Shown: one piece after another, positions 8,433 through 17,200 of the stretch
Layout: the number at the start of each line of letters is the position of its first letter
Position numbering within the stretch: the first letter of the stretch is position 1
Assembly (NCBI GenBank): GCA_040877545.1
Contig: JBBDNN010000062.1
Location: 20,938 to 84,937 of the forward strand
Origin: Gracilimonas sp040877545
GTDB taxonomy: Bacteria; Bacteroidota; Rhodothermia; Balneolales; Balneolaceae
DNA: 64,000 bases
Direction: 5' to 3'
Notes under the pieces: generated by a model
Database searches by the model: none
The model's input: only the letters and a program-made list of their open reading frames with translations
Told to the model about the DNA's origin: nothing
Made by a program: the position numbers and the translations under genes

Positions 8433-9887
8433 ATGGATTATTTAGGCGATATACAAGCTTTTTTACCCGGGGTCATCACTGCCGTAGCTGGCCTGGTGGT
8501 AATTGTTGTTGAATCTATGAGGAAGGATAGTGCGTCCATTTTTTGGATTACAGCTCTTTCTTTAAGTGCGGCGCTGTTTTTCAGTATTCAACAATTAGGC
8601 GGTCCCTTGGAAGTTGCTTTTTCCGACATGTTGGTTCATGGCGGTCCTGTAGCTTTCGGAAATGTAATAATAGTAGCCGGAGCTTTTTTCTGTGTGCTTA
8701 TTTCACAAGATTATCTGAAGGCCATTAATCATTACTTTGGGGAAGTGTATGCTTTGCTGTTATTTGCTACTTCCGGAATGCTGGCACTGGCCGGATCAAA
8801 TGATCTCATCACGCTGTTTATCGGCCTCGAAACTATGTCAATTTGTTTATATGTGATGGCAGGGTTAATTAAAAATGAGAAATCAGGGGCTGAATCTGCC
8901 TTAAAGTATTTTCTGTTAGGCGCTTTTTCTACCGGTTTCCTGCTATATGGAATTGCTCTTTTATACGGAGCAACCGGAACAACAAATATTCCTGCAATAG
9001 GTGCAGCCGCTAGTACGAACCTCTTATTTTTGGCAGGAGCTGGTTTAATACTGGTAGGTTTTCTTTTCAAAGTATCTGCAGTTCCTTTCCATATGTGGAC
9101 GCCCGATGTTTACCAAGGAACCCCCACCACTTTAACTGCATATATGGCTACTGCTTCCAAAGCGGCAACTTTTGTAGCATTTATTTTGGTGTTGTCTCGA
9201 GCTCTTCCGGTCATGGAAGGGTTAAACTGGCAGCTGGTTCTTAGTGTAGTTGCCATCGTGACTATGATATTTGGGAATATCATTGCCTTAGTTCAGGATA
9301 ATGTAAAAAGAATGCTTGCTTACTCAAGTATTGCTCATGCCGGATATGCCTTAGTTGGATTAGCCGCCGGAACTATAGAAGGATACAGCGCCGTATTATT
9401 CTACCTGTTTGCATACACGTTAATGAATATTGGTGCTTTTGGGGTGATTGCATACTACGAGCAAAACAAAGGCCTCGATTTTACACAAGTCAGAAATCTC
9501 GCAGGATTAGGTTTTAAAGAACCAATGATGGGAATTGCCCTTTGTATCTTCCTTTTTTCTCTGGCCGGAATTCCACCATTGGTAGGCTTCGTTGGAAAAT
9601 ACTATGTATTTGCCGCCGCTATAAATGCCGATATGATAGGGCTTGCTATAGTTGGAGTTTTAGCCAGTGCTGCAAGTGTGTATTATTATCTTCGTGTGAT
9701 GGTTTACCTCTATTTCCGTGAGGAACATAAACCGATCACCCTTTTTTCGCCAACCATGCTTTTTAAAGGAACTATCGCCGTTCTTGCTGTCCTTACCGTT
9801 TATTATGGTTTTGAGCCACTGCTACCCACACATGGGCTGATGGATATCCTAAGCAACTTCGGAAATTATAATATCACTGCTTTGTAG
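8433..9887 (+). CDS. nuoN: NADH-quinone oxidoreductase subunit N
   Basis: NuoN is the antiporter-like subunit nearest the hydrophilic arm among L, M and N. The 484-residue product has the conserved Glu in FIGLETMSICLYVM (Glu133) and the segment FKVSAVPFHMWTPDVYQGTPT with the conserved Lys and Pro residues, followed by KAATFVAF. About 14 helices are predicted, the normal number. It is the last gene of the nuoLMN run; the next gene is convergent and begins (its stop) five bases later, with no clear terminator between. Confidence 0.95.
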   Translation: MDYLGDIQAFLPGVITAVAGLVVIVVESMRKDSASIFWITALSLSAALFFSIQQLGGPLEVAFSDMLVHGGPVAFGNVIIVAGAFFCVLISQDYLKAINHYFGEVYALLLFATSGMLALAGSNDLITLFIGLETMSICLYVMAGLIKNEKSGAESALKYFLLGAFSTGFLLYGIALLYGATGTTNIPAIGAAASTNLLFLAGAGLILVGFLFKVSAVPFHMWTPDVYQGTPTTLTAYMATASKAATFVAFILVLSRALPVMEGLNWQLVLSVVAIVTMIFGNIIALVQDNVKRMLAYSSIAHAGYALVGLAAGTIEGYSAVLFYLFAYTLMNIGAFGVIAYYEQNKGLDFTQVRNLAGLGFKEPMMGIALCIFLFSLAGIPPLVGFVGKYYVFAAAINADMIGLAIVGVLASAASVYYYLRVMVYLYFREEHKPITLFSPTMLFKGTIAVLAVLTVYYGFEPLLPTHGLMDILSNFGNYNITAL

Positions 9888-9891
9888 GATT

Positions 9892-10200
9892 TTATTCATT
9901 CTTCGGCTTAATTGGAGTTGTTGAATAGTCTCCAACCACCGTTGTCCATGGTCGAACTTTCCAGCTTTTAACTAATCCATTTTTTACATAAGGATCTTGT
10001 TCAGCAAACTTCACTGCTGTTTCTGGAGATTTGCTTTCAAATAATAAAACCGCCCCATCTGCAGGATCTGAAAGTGCGCCACCAAGAATTAGCTCCCCCT
10101 TTTCATGCGACTGCCATGCAAGGGATAGATGCTCCTCACGAAATTCATTTCTGCGTTCGAGATAATCAGGAGAAGTGGTATAAAAGAGTAAGTAGTGCAT
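9892..10200 (-). CDS. YciI family protein
   Basis: The 102-residue protein has the YCII domain pattern: a beta strand MHYLLFYTT, an Arg- and His-containing helix (REEHLSLAW), LILGGALSDPADGAVLLFES, and the end EQDPYVKNGLVKSWKVRPW. Members form ferredoxin-like dimers and resemble muconolactone isomerases; some act as small hydrolases, but most have no known role. The His-Asp pair of the putative active site (His26 region and DP near residue 88) is present. The gene is single and convergent with nuoN. Confidence 0.85.
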   Translation of the reverse strand: MHYLLFYTTSPDYLERRNEFREEHLSLAWQSHEKGELILGGALSDPADGAVLLFESKSPETAVKFAEQDPYVKNGLVKSWKVRPWTTVVGDYSTTPIKPKNE

Positions 10201-10310
10201 AATTTTTCGAATGAATTATTGGAATTATTTACCTGAAGCTATTGAATTAAAGTCATATTGTATTTTAAAGGAGAAAGTAATACATTATGTAGTACTAAAA
10301 TAATAAAATT

Positions 10311-10559
10311 ATGAGATCAGTAAGATTACCCGAAGAAATAGAAAAGGAATTGGAGATACTTTCCAATCAAAAGAAAGTATCTCGCTCTGAAATTGTTAAA
10401 GAAGCCCTGGTGGAATATATGGAGAAAGAAAAAAAATATAATCAACCCTATGAATTAGGATCTGCCTATTTCGGTAAAAGAGGAAGTGGCGAAAAGGATC
10501 GTTCTGAAACCTATAAATCAAAAATCAAATCCAGGATTAGTGATAAACGCTTTAATTGA
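10311..10559 (+). CDS. Ribbon-helix-helix antitoxin of a type II toxin-antitoxin pair
   Basis: The 82-residue protein begins with the CopG-type ribbon-helix-helix MRSVRLPEEIEKELEILSNQ followed by SRSEIVKEALVEYMEKE, which binds operator DNA as a dimer. The charged C-terminal tail (about residues 45-82) would wrap around the partner toxin. It overlaps the PIN toxin gene by about 20 bases, the normal order for antitoxin then toxin. Autoregulation of the pair is expected from the family. A ribosome site (AAAGGAGA) lies further upstream at about 10267, with none close to the ATG. Confidence 0.82.
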   Translation: MRSVRLPEEIEKELEILSNQKKVSRSEIVKEALVEYMEKEKKYNQPYELGSAYFGKRGSGEKDRSETYKSKIKSRISDKRFN

Positions 10560-10950
10560 TGCCGGCCCGATAATCGCCTTATTTGATCGTGATGATCAGC
10601 ACCATGAGCGGGTTTTAAGATATATGCAGGATTTTCAGGGACGTTTACTTACCACCTGGCCGGTGCTTACTGAAGTTTCTTATATGCTTGATTTTAGCTT
10701 ACAATCGCAATTAGATTTTTTTGACTGGATTAGTGAAGGAGGAATTCAGCTCTGCAACCTGGAACAGTGGCAACTGAAAAGGGTGCGGGAAATAATGGAT
10801 AAATATGCTGATTTACCTGCAGATTTTGCTGATGCAACCTTGATTGTAACGGCAGAATCAATGAAAGTAAAAAACATCTTAACTATTGATGGGGATTTTA
10901 ATGTATATCGTTTAGTAAGCGGAGTAGCTCTCACTAATTTACTTGGATGA
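10540..10950 (+). CDS. PIN-domain toxin (VapC-like ribonuclease)
   Basis: The product is a PIN-domain endoribonuclease, the likely toxin partner of the preceding gene. The acidic residues are visible: Asp in INALIDAGPIIALFDRDD, Glu in VLTEVSYML, and Asp in LPADFADATLIVTAE plus ILTIDGDFNVY. An ATG at 10486 opens the frame earlier, but the extra residues would be an out-of-frame copy of the antitoxin tail. GTG at 10540 has AGGA a few bases upstream and starts the domain at the usual place, giving 136 residues. The module looks intact. Confidence 0.82.
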   Translation: MINALIDAGPIIALFDRDDQHHERVLRYMQDFQGRLLTTWPVLTEVSYMLDFSLQSQLDFFDWISEGGIQLCNLEQWQLKRVREIMDKYADLPADFADATLIVTAESMKVKNILTIDGDFNVYRLVSGVALTNLLG

Positions 10951-11013
10951 TTCTTGCAGAAAAAGAGAACCGCCTTTCCTAATTTATCCAGTAAAATTTC
11001 AATCCTTGTCTTA

Positions 11014-11045
11014 TTGGATTACACCTTAAAAAAAGCGTATATTTG
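11014..11045 (+). promoter_or_regulatory. Promoter of the rpsF-rpsR-rplI operon
   Basis: TTG (11014-11016) and TATATTTG (11038-11045) are separated by 21 bases and match the TTG / TAnnTTTG promoter type of Bacteroidota-like sigma factors. Initiation would fall near 11052, giving a leader of about 70 bases before rpsF. Confidence 0.6.
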
Positions 11046-11053
11046 TAGCTTCT

Positions 11054-11097
11054 GTTATTCGGGTAAAGTACCTCAATAACTGTCTTCAAAACGAAGA
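11054..11097 (+). promoter_or_regulatory. Structured leader of rpsF mRNA (two stem-loops)
   Basis: Stem one pairs GTTATT (11054-11059) with AATAAC (11075-11080), has a small internal loop, and continues as GGTA/TACC around AAG. Stem two pairs TCTTC with GAAGA (11083-11097). Leaders bound by the S6:S18 complex control rpsF operons in many bacteria, so autoregulation by these proteins is plausible; I cannot confirm the consensus bulge by eye. Confidence 0.4.
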
Positions 11098-11121
11098 TAC
11101 CCAAAGAAACCTATTATAATA

Positions 11122-11508
11122 ATGAGCAAGAATTTTTACGAGTTTACGTATATAATAAATCCTGTTGTTGAAGAGGATAGATTTAAAGAAATCGTCGATA
11201 AAGTTAACAAGCTAATCGAAAAAAACGGCGGTGAAGTTGAAGAAGTTGATGAATGGGGCTTACGCCAGTTTGCCTACAACATCGACAAAAAAGGCAGCGG
11301 CTATTATGTGAACATGTATTTCACAGTACTTTCTGAGGCAATTGCATCTATCGAAAGAAATTTACGGATTGATGACGATGTAATTCGCTACATGACCCTC
11401 AAATATGACGCTAAAATGCTGCGCCACCGTGAGCTTCAAAAGAAAAATGAGGTTCCTGATGTTTTCGCTATTGAAGACGAAGATGACGAATCAGAGCAAG
11501 AAGATTAA
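11122..11508 (+). CDS. rpsF: Small ribosomal subunit protein bS6
   Basis: The 128-residue protein has the bS6 fold pattern: YEFTYIINPVVEEDRFKEIV, then VDEWGLRQFAYNIDKKGSGYYV, then RIDDDVIRYMTLKYD. An acidic C-terminal tail (DEDDESEQED) is typical of long bS6 forms, which can be glutamylated in some bacteria. bS6 binds bS18 in the 30S platform, and rpsR follows. The operon lacks ssb between rpsF and rpsR, unlike the arrangement in many Firmicutes and Proteobacteria. Confidence 0.97.
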   Translation: MSKNFYEFTYIINPVVEEDRFKEIVDKVNKLIEKNGGEVEEVDEWGLRQFAYNIDKKGSGYYVNMYFTVLSEAIASIERNLRIDDDVIRYMTLKYDAKMLRHRELQKKNEVPDVFAIEDEDDESEQED

Positions 11509-11538
11509 GCCCAACCATTTTAAAAACGAATTTAAATT

Positions 11539-11790
11539 ATGATTAAGAATCCATCACACCCGAAAAAGAATCAACGAAAGGTTAAGCAGTGTAAGTTTAC
11601 ACGTGCCGGACTGGAGTATATCGACTACAAAGATGTTGAAACACTTCAACGGTTTACCAACGATCAAGGGAAAATTCTTCCTCGTCGTGTTACCGGAACC
11701 AGTGCAAAGCATCAACGCCAATTAACAACGGCAGTTAAACGAGCTCGTTTCCTGAGCCTGATGCCATATGTAGCAGAAAACCTTCGATAA
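11539..11790 (+). CDS. rpsR: Small ribosomal subunit protein bS18
   Basis: The 83-residue protein shows the bS18 core: IDYKDVETLQRFTNDQGKILPRRVTGTSAKHQRQL, then TTAVKRARFLSLMPY. It partners with bS6 to bind the central domain of 16S rRNA. The N-terminal Cys in KQCKFTRAG is retained. It lies 30 bases after rpsF and 15 bases before rplI, so the three genes form one operon. Confidence 0.97.
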   Translation: MIKNPSHPKKNQRKVKQCKFTRAGLEYIDYKDVETLQRFTNDQGKILPRRVTGTSAKHQRQLTTAVKRARFLSLMPYVAENLR

Positions 11791-11805
11791 AATATTTAGA
11801 AAACC

Positions 11806-12252
11806 ATGAAAGTTATTTTAAGAGAAGATGTTGAAAAATTAGGAAGTGCCGGTGATCTTGTAAATGTAAAAGATGGCTTTGGCAGAAATTATCTTATTCC
11901 ACAAGCGAAAGCAGTTATGGCAACCAAAGGTGCTGTAGAAGAACTCGAGCGCTTGAAAAAACAGGCCGCGTTAAAAGCTGACTTCACTGTTAAGGAAGCA
12001 AAGCAACTAGCCAAATTGCTGGAAGTAACATCTGTTACAATTCCGGTAACTACCGGCGAGGAAGACAAAATCCATGGTACGGTTACAAATGCACAAATTG
12101 CCGAAGCTTTGGAAGAGCGTGAAATCTTGGTGGATAAGAGAAATATTACTTTAGACCAAGACGTTAAAACACTTGGCGAATACACTGCCACTGTGAATTT
12201 GTTGGGAGACCTTAATCCTAAAGTTAAGTTTTGGGTAGTTAAAGCTGAGTAA
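11806..12252 (+). CDS. rplI: Large ribosomal subunit protein bL9
   Basis: The 148-residue protein begins MKVILREDVEKLGSAGDLVNVKDGFGRNYL, the invariant bL9 N-terminal domain that binds 23S rRNA, then has the long helix and the C-terminal domain ending in VNLLGDLNPKVKFWVV. Length is normal. It is the third gene of the ribosomal operon; the dsbD-like gene follows after 25 bases and may be co-transcribed. Confidence 0.97.
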   Translation: MKVILREDVEKLGSAGDLVNVKDGFGRNYLIPQAKAVMATKGAVEELERLKKQAALKADFTVKEAKQLAKLLEVTSVTIPVTTGEEDKIHGTVTNAQIAEALEEREILVDKRNITLDQDVKTLGEYTATVNLLGDLNPKVKFWVVKAE

Positions 12253-12277
12253 GGCGATGGTCATCTAAATTAAATAC

Positions 12278-14191
12278 ATGAAATTACTTAGTACAATCTT
12301 AATGGGGATCATCGCACTGATGTTATCCCCATTTTTTGTTCAGGCACAAATACCTGACCCGGTAAAATTCCAGGTTTCTGAAGTTCCTGACGAGGTGTTG
12401 GCGGGGGAACCGTTTAACATCGAAATTGAAGCTTCCATAGAAGGGGACTGGCATCTTTATTCCGTGTTGAATGCCAAAGACGCGGGCCCTTTTCCTACCG
12501 ATTTTTCTCCCAATTCCGATAATTTTGTGTTTGCTGGTGAGGTAATTGAAACTGATGCAGACATAGAATTTGATCCAAATTTTGAAACTGAATTAGGCTG
12601 GCATAGCAGCTTCGCCAAGTTCACCATTCCCGCGGCGATTAAAGTAACGGAAACGGGCAGGCAAAATTTAGATATTCAAGTGTATTATCAGGTGTGTGAC
12701 GATCGGGTATGTCTCCCACCAAAAACCAAATCTATCATTGCGGCTGTAACGGTAAATGGAATTTCTGAAAACCCCATAGAAGCAGCTGTTTCTGGTGGAG
12801 TAGAAAATGAGGAGGGGGGCGAGGCTAAAATTAAGTCGTCAGGACTGGGCGGCGACGGTGTTTTTTCATTTATGTGGATAGCTATCCTGGCTGGTTTTGC
12901 AGCTCTTTTAACGCCCTGTGTTTTTCCTATGATTCCACTTACTGTTTCCTATTTCTCTAAACAAGAGAGCAATGGAAAAGGAGTAGGAAAGGCTTTTCTA
13001 TTTGGCTTTGCCATTGTTATTACCTTCACCTTATTAGGAGTGCTTTTAGCCGCAATATTTGGCGTTTCCGGTGCGCAGAATTTTGCTTCAAATCCCTGGG
13101 TAAATATATTTATAGCGTTGATTTTGGTTGTTTTTGCATTCAGTTTATTAGGAATGTACGAGCTCCAGCTTCCGCATCAGCTTACCAACTGGCTGAACAG
13201 AAAAAGCAATCAGAAGTCTGGTATGGTTGGTACCTTATTTATGGCTCTCACTATCAGTGCAGTTTCTTTTTCATGTACAGCTCCCTTTGTGGGAGGAGTT
13301 TTTGCAGCTACAACCGGGGGAGAATGGTTTTATCCTATTTTAGGAATGATCGGTTTTTCTGCAGCTTTTGCTAGTCCTTTCGTTCTTTTTGCTGCCTTCC
13401 CACAATGGCTGGAATCACTTCCCAGAAGTGGTTCATGGATGAATATCGTAAAGGTATTACTTGGATTTATTGAACTTGCTGCTGCATTCAAATTTTTATC
13501 TAATGCCGATTTGGTGTGGGAATGGGGGCTTATATCACGTCCTTTTACTATCGCAGCATGGATTGCTATTTTCCTTCTAACCGGTTTGTATTTGCTTGGA
13601 ACCTTCTCTCTTAAGCATGAACAAAAACCGGAAAGTATTTCATCAAGCAGGATGTTGTTATCTATTCCATTTCTGCTTTTTAGTTTTTACCTGATTCCAG
13701 GTTTGCTGGGATCCTCTTTGGGCATTTGGGATGCTTTTCTACCTCCAAAACAAGCAACGGATGTCAGTGTAGTTGCTTCAATTGGATTGACGGGAGGGGG
13801 AGCTGCAATCAGCAATGATGAAGGTTGGTCGGATGATTTTGAAGCCTCAATGGAAGTTGCCCGCGCTGAAAATAAACCTGTTTTTATAGACTTTACCGGC
13901 TATACCTGTACCAATTGCCGCGCGATGGAATCAAATATTTTTCCTTTGCAGGAAGTAGTGGATATTTTTGACAAAATGGTTTTGGTGAAACTTTATACTG
14001 ATGGAGGAACCGATGGGCCTGCAAATCAACAATTCCAGTTTAAATTAACTGGCAATGTTGCTCTTCCTACCTATGCAATTGTAGATCCGGAAAATGGCAC
14101 TGTTTTACAGCAAAGCCTGGGATATAGCAAAAAGGATGAATTTGTTTCTTTTTTGAAAGAGGGAATGCAAAAGTTTAATTCCCGCTTATAG
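12278..14191 (+). CDS. dsbD: Protein-disulfide reductase DsbD
   Basis: DsbD carries electrons from cytoplasmic thioredoxin across the inner membrane to periplasmic thiols. All three parts are present in 637 residues: a signal peptide (to about 23), an N-terminal alpha domain with Cys140 and Cys145 in VCDDRVC, a CcdA-like membrane domain with Cys214 (TPCVFPMIPLTVSYF) and Cys333 (FSCTAPFVGG), and a thioredoxin-like domain with Cys544 and Cys547 (YTCTNC). The gene follows rplI closely. A GC-rich hairpin overlaps its stop. It could serve cytochrome c maturation for the haem protein encoded at 27.6 kb. Confidence 0.92.
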   Translation: MKLLSTILMGIIALMLSPFFVQAQIPDPVKFQVSEVPDEVLAGEPFNIEIEASIEGDWHLYSVLNAKDAGPFPTDFSPNSDNFVFAGEVIETDADIEFDPNFETELGWHSSFAKFTIPAAIKVTETGRQNLDIQVYYQVCDDRVCLPPKTKSIIAAVTVNGISENPIEAAVSGGVENEEGGEAKIKSSGLGGDGVFSFMWIAILAGFAALLTPCVFPMIPLTVSYFSKQESNGKGVGKAFLFGFAIVITFTLLGVLLAAIFGVSGAQNFASNPWVNIFIALILVVFAFSLLGMYELQLPHQLTNWLNRKSNQKSGMVGTLFMALTISAVSFSCTAPFVGGVFAATTGGEWFYPILGMIGFSAAFASPFVLFAAFPQWLESLPRSGSWMNIVKVLLGFIELAAAFKFLSNADLVWEWGLISRPFTIAAWIAIFLLTGLYLLGTFSLKHEQKPESISSSRMLLSIPFLLFSFYLIPGLLGSSLGIWDAFLPPKQATDVSVVASIGLTGGGAAISNDEGWSDDFEASMEVARAENKPVFIDFTGYTCTNCRAMESNIFPLQEVVDIFDKMVLVKLYTDGGTDGPANQQFQFKLTGNVALPTYAIVDPENGTVLQQSLGYSKKDEFVSFLKEGMQKFNSRL

Positions 14192-14216
14192 TTGCTCCTT
14201 TAGCGGGAAAGTTTTA
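14179..14216 (+). terminator. Terminator at the end of dsbD
   Basis: TTCCCGCT (14179-14186) pairs with AGCGGGAA (14202-14209), followed by AGTTTTAG. The stem includes the last codons of dsbD; its T-run is short, so termination may be partial. Confidence 0.5.
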
Positions 14217-14269
14217 GCCTTCACCATCAACAATACAGAATAAACCCTAAATTCTGTCGCGGACATTCT

Positions 14270-17200
14270 TTGGTAACAATCAGATCAAAAAAAAAAGATG
14301 CTTCCTCATGTATTGAGTATCGCTTCTTATTAAGGAAGTTGATATCCATTGTGTCTATCGGTTTGTTGATTTTTGGCATTAGCACCACATCTATTCATGC
14401 CCAAAATACCATTAGCCTGGAAGAAGAACTACAGCCTTTTGTGGCAGACTCTTCTTATTACCTGAATGAATGGGTAGTTCCCTCAAGCATAGAAATTCTG
14501 GTTGATGGTGAAATAATTCCCGTTGAAACCTGGGCATTTAATGAAGAAACGGGCATGTTGCATTTTATTAATCCTTCCGGTTTCGAATTTGATGATGAAA
14601 GTATCGTTAAAGTAAGATTTGATGCCTACCCTCTTACCCTCAGGAGATCGTACCAGGTTCGAACTCCCATAGAATTAGATTCTACTATTTTTGATAACCC
14701 GGATTCTTTAGGGCAGGAAATTTCAGCATTACAAAGCCAATCCACTTTTGATGAATCAAATTTACGGCAGTCGGGAAGTTTGAGCCGTGGTGTCATAGTA
14801 GGAACCAATCAGGATTTTTCGCTGGAAAGTGGTTTGAATTTCGAATTAAATGGTGCCCTCACTGAAAACATACATATTAATGCCTCGCTGACTGATCAAA
14901 ATATTCCTATCCAGCCCGATGGCACCACTCAAAATTTACGCGAATTTGACCAGGTTTTTATACAGGTAGAAGCACCAAATACGATGGTCGAAATGGGGGA
15001 TGTGGATATAAATCTTGAGCAAAGTACATTTGCCAGACTTAACCGGAGGCTACAAGGGGCGGCAGGATATACAAACACACCAGTAGGAGATTATGGGGGG
15101 GCTTTGTCAGTAGTTAGAGGTACTTATAAATCGGTTTCTTTTAGTGGAGAGGAAGGTGTACAAGGACCATACAGGTTAACCGGGAGAAACAATGAAGAAT
15201 TTGTGATTATTCTTGCTGGAACAGAACGGGTTTACATAAATGGCCAGCGGGTACAACGTGGCGCCGAAAATGAATACATAATAGATTATGGTTTGGGTGA
15301 GGTATTTTTCACGGGTAATCTGTTAGTTAAGGATGAAACAAGAATCTTAATTGAGTATGAGTATGTAGATCAAAATTTCAATCGTACTATGATTGCCGCT
15401 GAAGGTGGTGACGAATTATTTGATGGGAAATTGAGGATTGGAGCGACCGTAATTCGTCAGGCAGATGGGGATGATTTATTATCCCAGCAATCTCTTACAG
15501 AAAATGACATTGAAGTACTTCGGGCGGCAGGTGATAATCTTGAAGATGCGACCATTAGCGGTGCCCGTATTGCAGATGAAAGAGAGCGGGAAGAATATGT
15601 GTTATATGCTGAGGTGGATACCATGGTAAACGGAGAAACTTTTAGAATCTATCAACATCAACCAAATTCACCGGAGGCAATTTATCGCGTACGTTTTTCG
15701 GATGTGGGCAATGGCGAGGGAAGTTATCGCCGGATAAGTGGAGATGTAAATGGCTTGTTATATGAATGGGTTGGCCCTGGAAGAGGTAAATATGAATCAT
15801 TTCAACAATTGCCTGCGCCGCAAAAGCAACAAATGGTAGCTTTAAACGGGCGGTATAGCCTCACTGATAAATTTGAAGTTTTTGGAGAATGGGCTGTAAG
15901 TGATTTTGATCAAAACCGTTTTTCTTCTTTGGATAATGATGATAATACTGACATAGCTTATGAATCTGGTTTAAGGATGAATGAAATAGAATCCCCGTTT
16001 GGTATTCTAAACGCGCAGGTAAACAGGCGCTATTCAGGCAGGAGATTTGAATTTTTTGAACGTACCCGGGATGTAGAATTTGATCGTAAATGGAATATTA
16101 CACGAACAGGGCAAAGCAGAGAATCTATCAACGAGGCTATGTTAAATGTCAGCCCATCATCCCAAACAAGTATAGGCGGAGAAGTTGGGCTTGTAGAGCG
16201 GGATGATTTTGTAGGAATCCGGCAGGCTTCATCCATTCGAAGTACTGAACCTAACTGGTTTAACCTGACCTACAATCAGGATTTGGTGCAAAGTGAAGAC
16301 GATGTTTTGGCAGAGGATGGCAGATGGTTTCGGCAAAATGGTAGGTTGAGTAAAGATCTGTTAGCAGGCGATATAATTTTTACGCCCTATTTAGCAGTTG
16401 AACAGGAAAACAGGATTCAACGCAATACAATTACAGATACTTTGTCTCAGCGATCTCAATCATACTATGATGCAGGTCCTGGTATAAGAATAGGAGTTTC
16501 AGATTTTCAAATAGATGCTGCAGTGGCTTATCGCTCAGAAACGGGTGTGCTGGAAAATGAGTTAAGAAAAGAATTCTCTGCTATTGAACAACGGTATGAA
16601 GTTTTATATCGGCCCAGCTCCAATTTTGAAACTATAAACGAAGTCAAAATCCGGAATAAAAATTACACAGAAGATTTTGCAGCTTTAGGAAATATTAACC
16701 GGCAGGGTTTATTTGTAAAATCTGTTACGAGCTATATGTCGGCAAATGAATTTATAGATGGAGAGGTTTTCTACCAGGCCAATACACAGCGGCAGGCAGT
16801 TTTGCAGGAGACATATGTTAGAGTAGGCTCGGCATCTGGCCAATATGTTTGGCGGGATACCAATGAAGATGGTGTGCAGCAGGTGGATGAGTTTTTCCAG
16901 GAAGTGAGCCCTAATGAAGGATTATATATCAGGCGGTTTTTGCCATCAGATGAATTATTTCCAGTCGTTTTTTTAAATCTAAGAACCAAACATAACAATA
17001 AACCTTTCCAGTTCATTACAAGTGATGAGGATAACTGGTTATCAGGTATAAATCTCCGATCCCGTATAGATATTTCCGAAAATTCTACAACCGAAAACCT
17101 GAGAGATGTTTACTTAGTGAAGTTGAGAACCTTTCGGAATGATTCAAGTACCGTGCAAGGAAGATTATTGTGGGAAAAAGAGTTAGATATGCTTCAAAAT

